A stretch of 64,000 nt of DNA from positions 16,554,001 to 16,618,000 of the forward strand of contig NC_087092.1 in the NCBI RefSeq assembly GCF_963855985.1. Reading direction: 5' to 3'. Within the stretch, counting starts at the first letter, position 1. Every line of letters starts with the position of its first letter. The position numbers and the translations under genes are program-made. The DNA comes from Ostrinia nubilalis (Eukaryota; Arthropoda; Insecta; Lepidoptera; Crambidae). This document shows positions 51,301 to 54,300 of the stretch, piece by piece. Under the pieces are notes generated by a model. The model was not told the origin of the DNA. It saw only the letters and a list, made by a program, of their open reading frames with translations, and made no database searches.

Positions 51301-54300
51301 GAACGCTTAAAAATGTCAATGACACGAGTTGTTCCCATGTGGTCCCTCGTTGGAAACGGCGATGCCACCGCAAACGGCGTTATTAAGCCCTACAAGAGGT
51401 AGACAATACGACCTTCCCACGCTCACCGCAATTTTGTGAGGCACGCATCCCGAGCCGGGCGGGTCGGTTTGTTTCTATTAGGGTGAGGGTTCGGACACAC
51501 CAGCGCGCCTAAATATCTGAAAATCGTGTGCAGACGCTTATTAGCTCGTTCTGGAAACTTGGCGAACCTTTTTTTCCTAGTCTGGACTAGCCATAATGTA
51601 AAACTCATCCACTTCTCGGTAGCTGCGGCTTGAGCGTGGGATTTCGAAGTGTAATTTTACTTTGTAACTAGTCGATCGCGCGGGTTTGTTTGTACCAGAT
51701 ACGTGATCCGGAGATCAAACACGTGGATGTGTTGGAAATCCCGTAAGCCATGGTTATTCTATGCACACGTTAGAAAGTCTAGATTTACATGCAAGCCGAA
51801 AAGCTCCGACTGCTGCTTTCAAAAAGCTTTAATATGTAAAAAGTTCTCATTCCACGTTAATCGAATTAAGAAGTTACCATGTTAACAGCTATCATTTAAA
51901 CTGTATAAAACTGCTTGTTCTTCCGCTACACGATATAAATGTCAAGCCCTTGTCCCAGTGATAAATTATGACAAATAAACAAGAAACGATCTCGTTCCAC
52001 AATCGCGGGTCATTCTAGCCAGCAGCGGTAAAACTGAATGGTTTTATGTGATCGTAACGAGCGTATCGACGTCAGCGTTACTCGTACTTAGCGCCCGGGT
52101 GCGAAGTTACACAACGGCGGCGCTAAGTGGCGACGTCGCCGTACATCCGAAATAAACTAGACTATTTACTTTGCAGCTCCTCGCGTTTCAGCATATTGGC
52201 AGTATCCTCGACATGGGAGCGATGAAAACGAAACGTGTGAAGCAGATGCATTGAAAGGTTTATTGGGTGTGGATTTTGTTGTGGAAAGCGTGTTGTGAGA
52301 AACTTTGACAAACACAGCTATTATGCAGTGTCGACTGCCATGTGAGTTCAACATTAACTTTCTTAATAATACATGTGTGATAAGTTTTTTGCATCTTGTA
52401 GTCATACTTCGACTTCCTCACTCTTTAGAAACGAGTAAATACAAATCATCTCATAAAGAGGGATAATTTTAAAATTTGCGTTAATATATCGGCATCCTGA
52501 TCAGATTATTGAGTCGTGCGACAATCGCGGACTGAGCGATGCCCCTGCGTCTAATAGAATAGCAAGGTTGAAACAATTGAGCTGACCACGGCCACGACCA
52601 CGCGCCTGCGCGGTAGGTAATAGGACCCTTGTCCAAACAACTCCGCAATACTCCTGGCAATATCGCCCATTACTTTCTGACGTTAATATGGTGTTATTGT
52701 ATAAACATGACGAATGAACTGCTTGCAATCTAATTGGATATCTTATCGACGAGATAGAGTCTATAGTGAGCTGTGAGGGGCATAATCTTGTAAAACATCG
52801 CAAAAGTTAATGTACGATTTGGACGCTCAATGACCTCGCTTAAGATACTAAGCGTAAGTCAACACAATCGATTTCTTAATACCCGCAGATGTGTGGGAGA
52901 ACAATAGGCGTACTGGAGTACCGGACGATTCGTTCATGAATCGGATGAACTGTGTAACACTGGTGAGTTTTTCGTTGCTATTAGGATGCAAAGATTCTAT
53001 CGTCACGAGCGAACCGCACATAAATACAAGCACAATGTCAAGGCTGGCGTTCTGTTGACCTCCCGAAGTGCGAGTGTGCGACATACTTGATACACAACCG
53101 AGAATATTTGCATCACATTATCTTAGCCTTTGTTATAACATCTGCATTAACATAAAGACATTCTTTTAAAGTAAAGAGGCAACACCTGTAATAATTATAC
53201 CAAGGAATGAATTTTGTTCGAAATTGCTTGCTTACATAGTATACTTATGTACCTACATCGTGCATGCCATATATTTATTGATCTTAACTCATGAAAATAC
53301 TACATAAAACTTATGTGCATGACGTTATACGTTACACAAAGTGTAATACCGTATCTCACGTCATATGGAAAATTGTAAGCAGAGCAAAACAATAGGCGGC
53401 GACCGAAATAAAGACCGTTTATGTAGATTTATGTCACGATCTATTTTCAGATGCGCCCGCTCAGGCGTGAACTTGCAGAGGGCGCGAGTGCGCGCGCGCC
53501 GCTCGCGCTACGAGGAAAACATTGTTCAGGGAACCAGACGACCAGCGTCGATGATGTCGCACGACCATGATTTGGCAATGACGGCAACTTGACGTTTCTA
53601 TTCATTGCGCGCTTTGCATGTGGGCGAAGCATCGTACGCGAATGTTAACGACCAATTAAATGTTCAGGGCCGGTATCTTCGCTTTCCACAGCCGTTTAGC
53701 GAGTCGTTAAAATTCTTAACTGATATCAAAGAAAATATTTCGCGATTGAATAAATGAAACTAGAAGGCGAGGACTCAGTTGATAGTGTTTGTAAACACTG
53801 CGCGGTGTCGCTTTTGTGATAAACACGTGTTATTGAGGCAACAGTTTAGTGTTCGTTAAGTTCCGTGTACTCGGTTGACTTTAAAGTTTTATTGGCAACA
53901 CAGAGTTGGACTCGTAGTCTAGTTTAAGAGGTGCGATAAAAGTTGAGACAAGGAAGCGGGGTTAACTGGTAGACGCAGCGTCTGCCGCCACCTGTTGAGT
54001 CACAAACAAGATCAACTTGTGGCTTTAAGGATTAGCTCTAGTTCATCTTATTTTTCTTCGATTTGGCATTTGGCAATCATCAAAAATTGTATTCTAGGCT
54101 AATTTTTTTTCTGTCTAACATCTACACGACAATACGTGCCTCCAATTTGCCTCAAACAACAGACATACATTTGTATCTCACTGATCGTCACTGGCCAATA
54201 GTGTCAATGCTTTGATCTACATGTGCAAGCGCGTCCATGACCTGCCCCACTTAATGAATGGGCTCGTCCGAGTGATCCCGAGGAGCCACTCCAGGGTCAA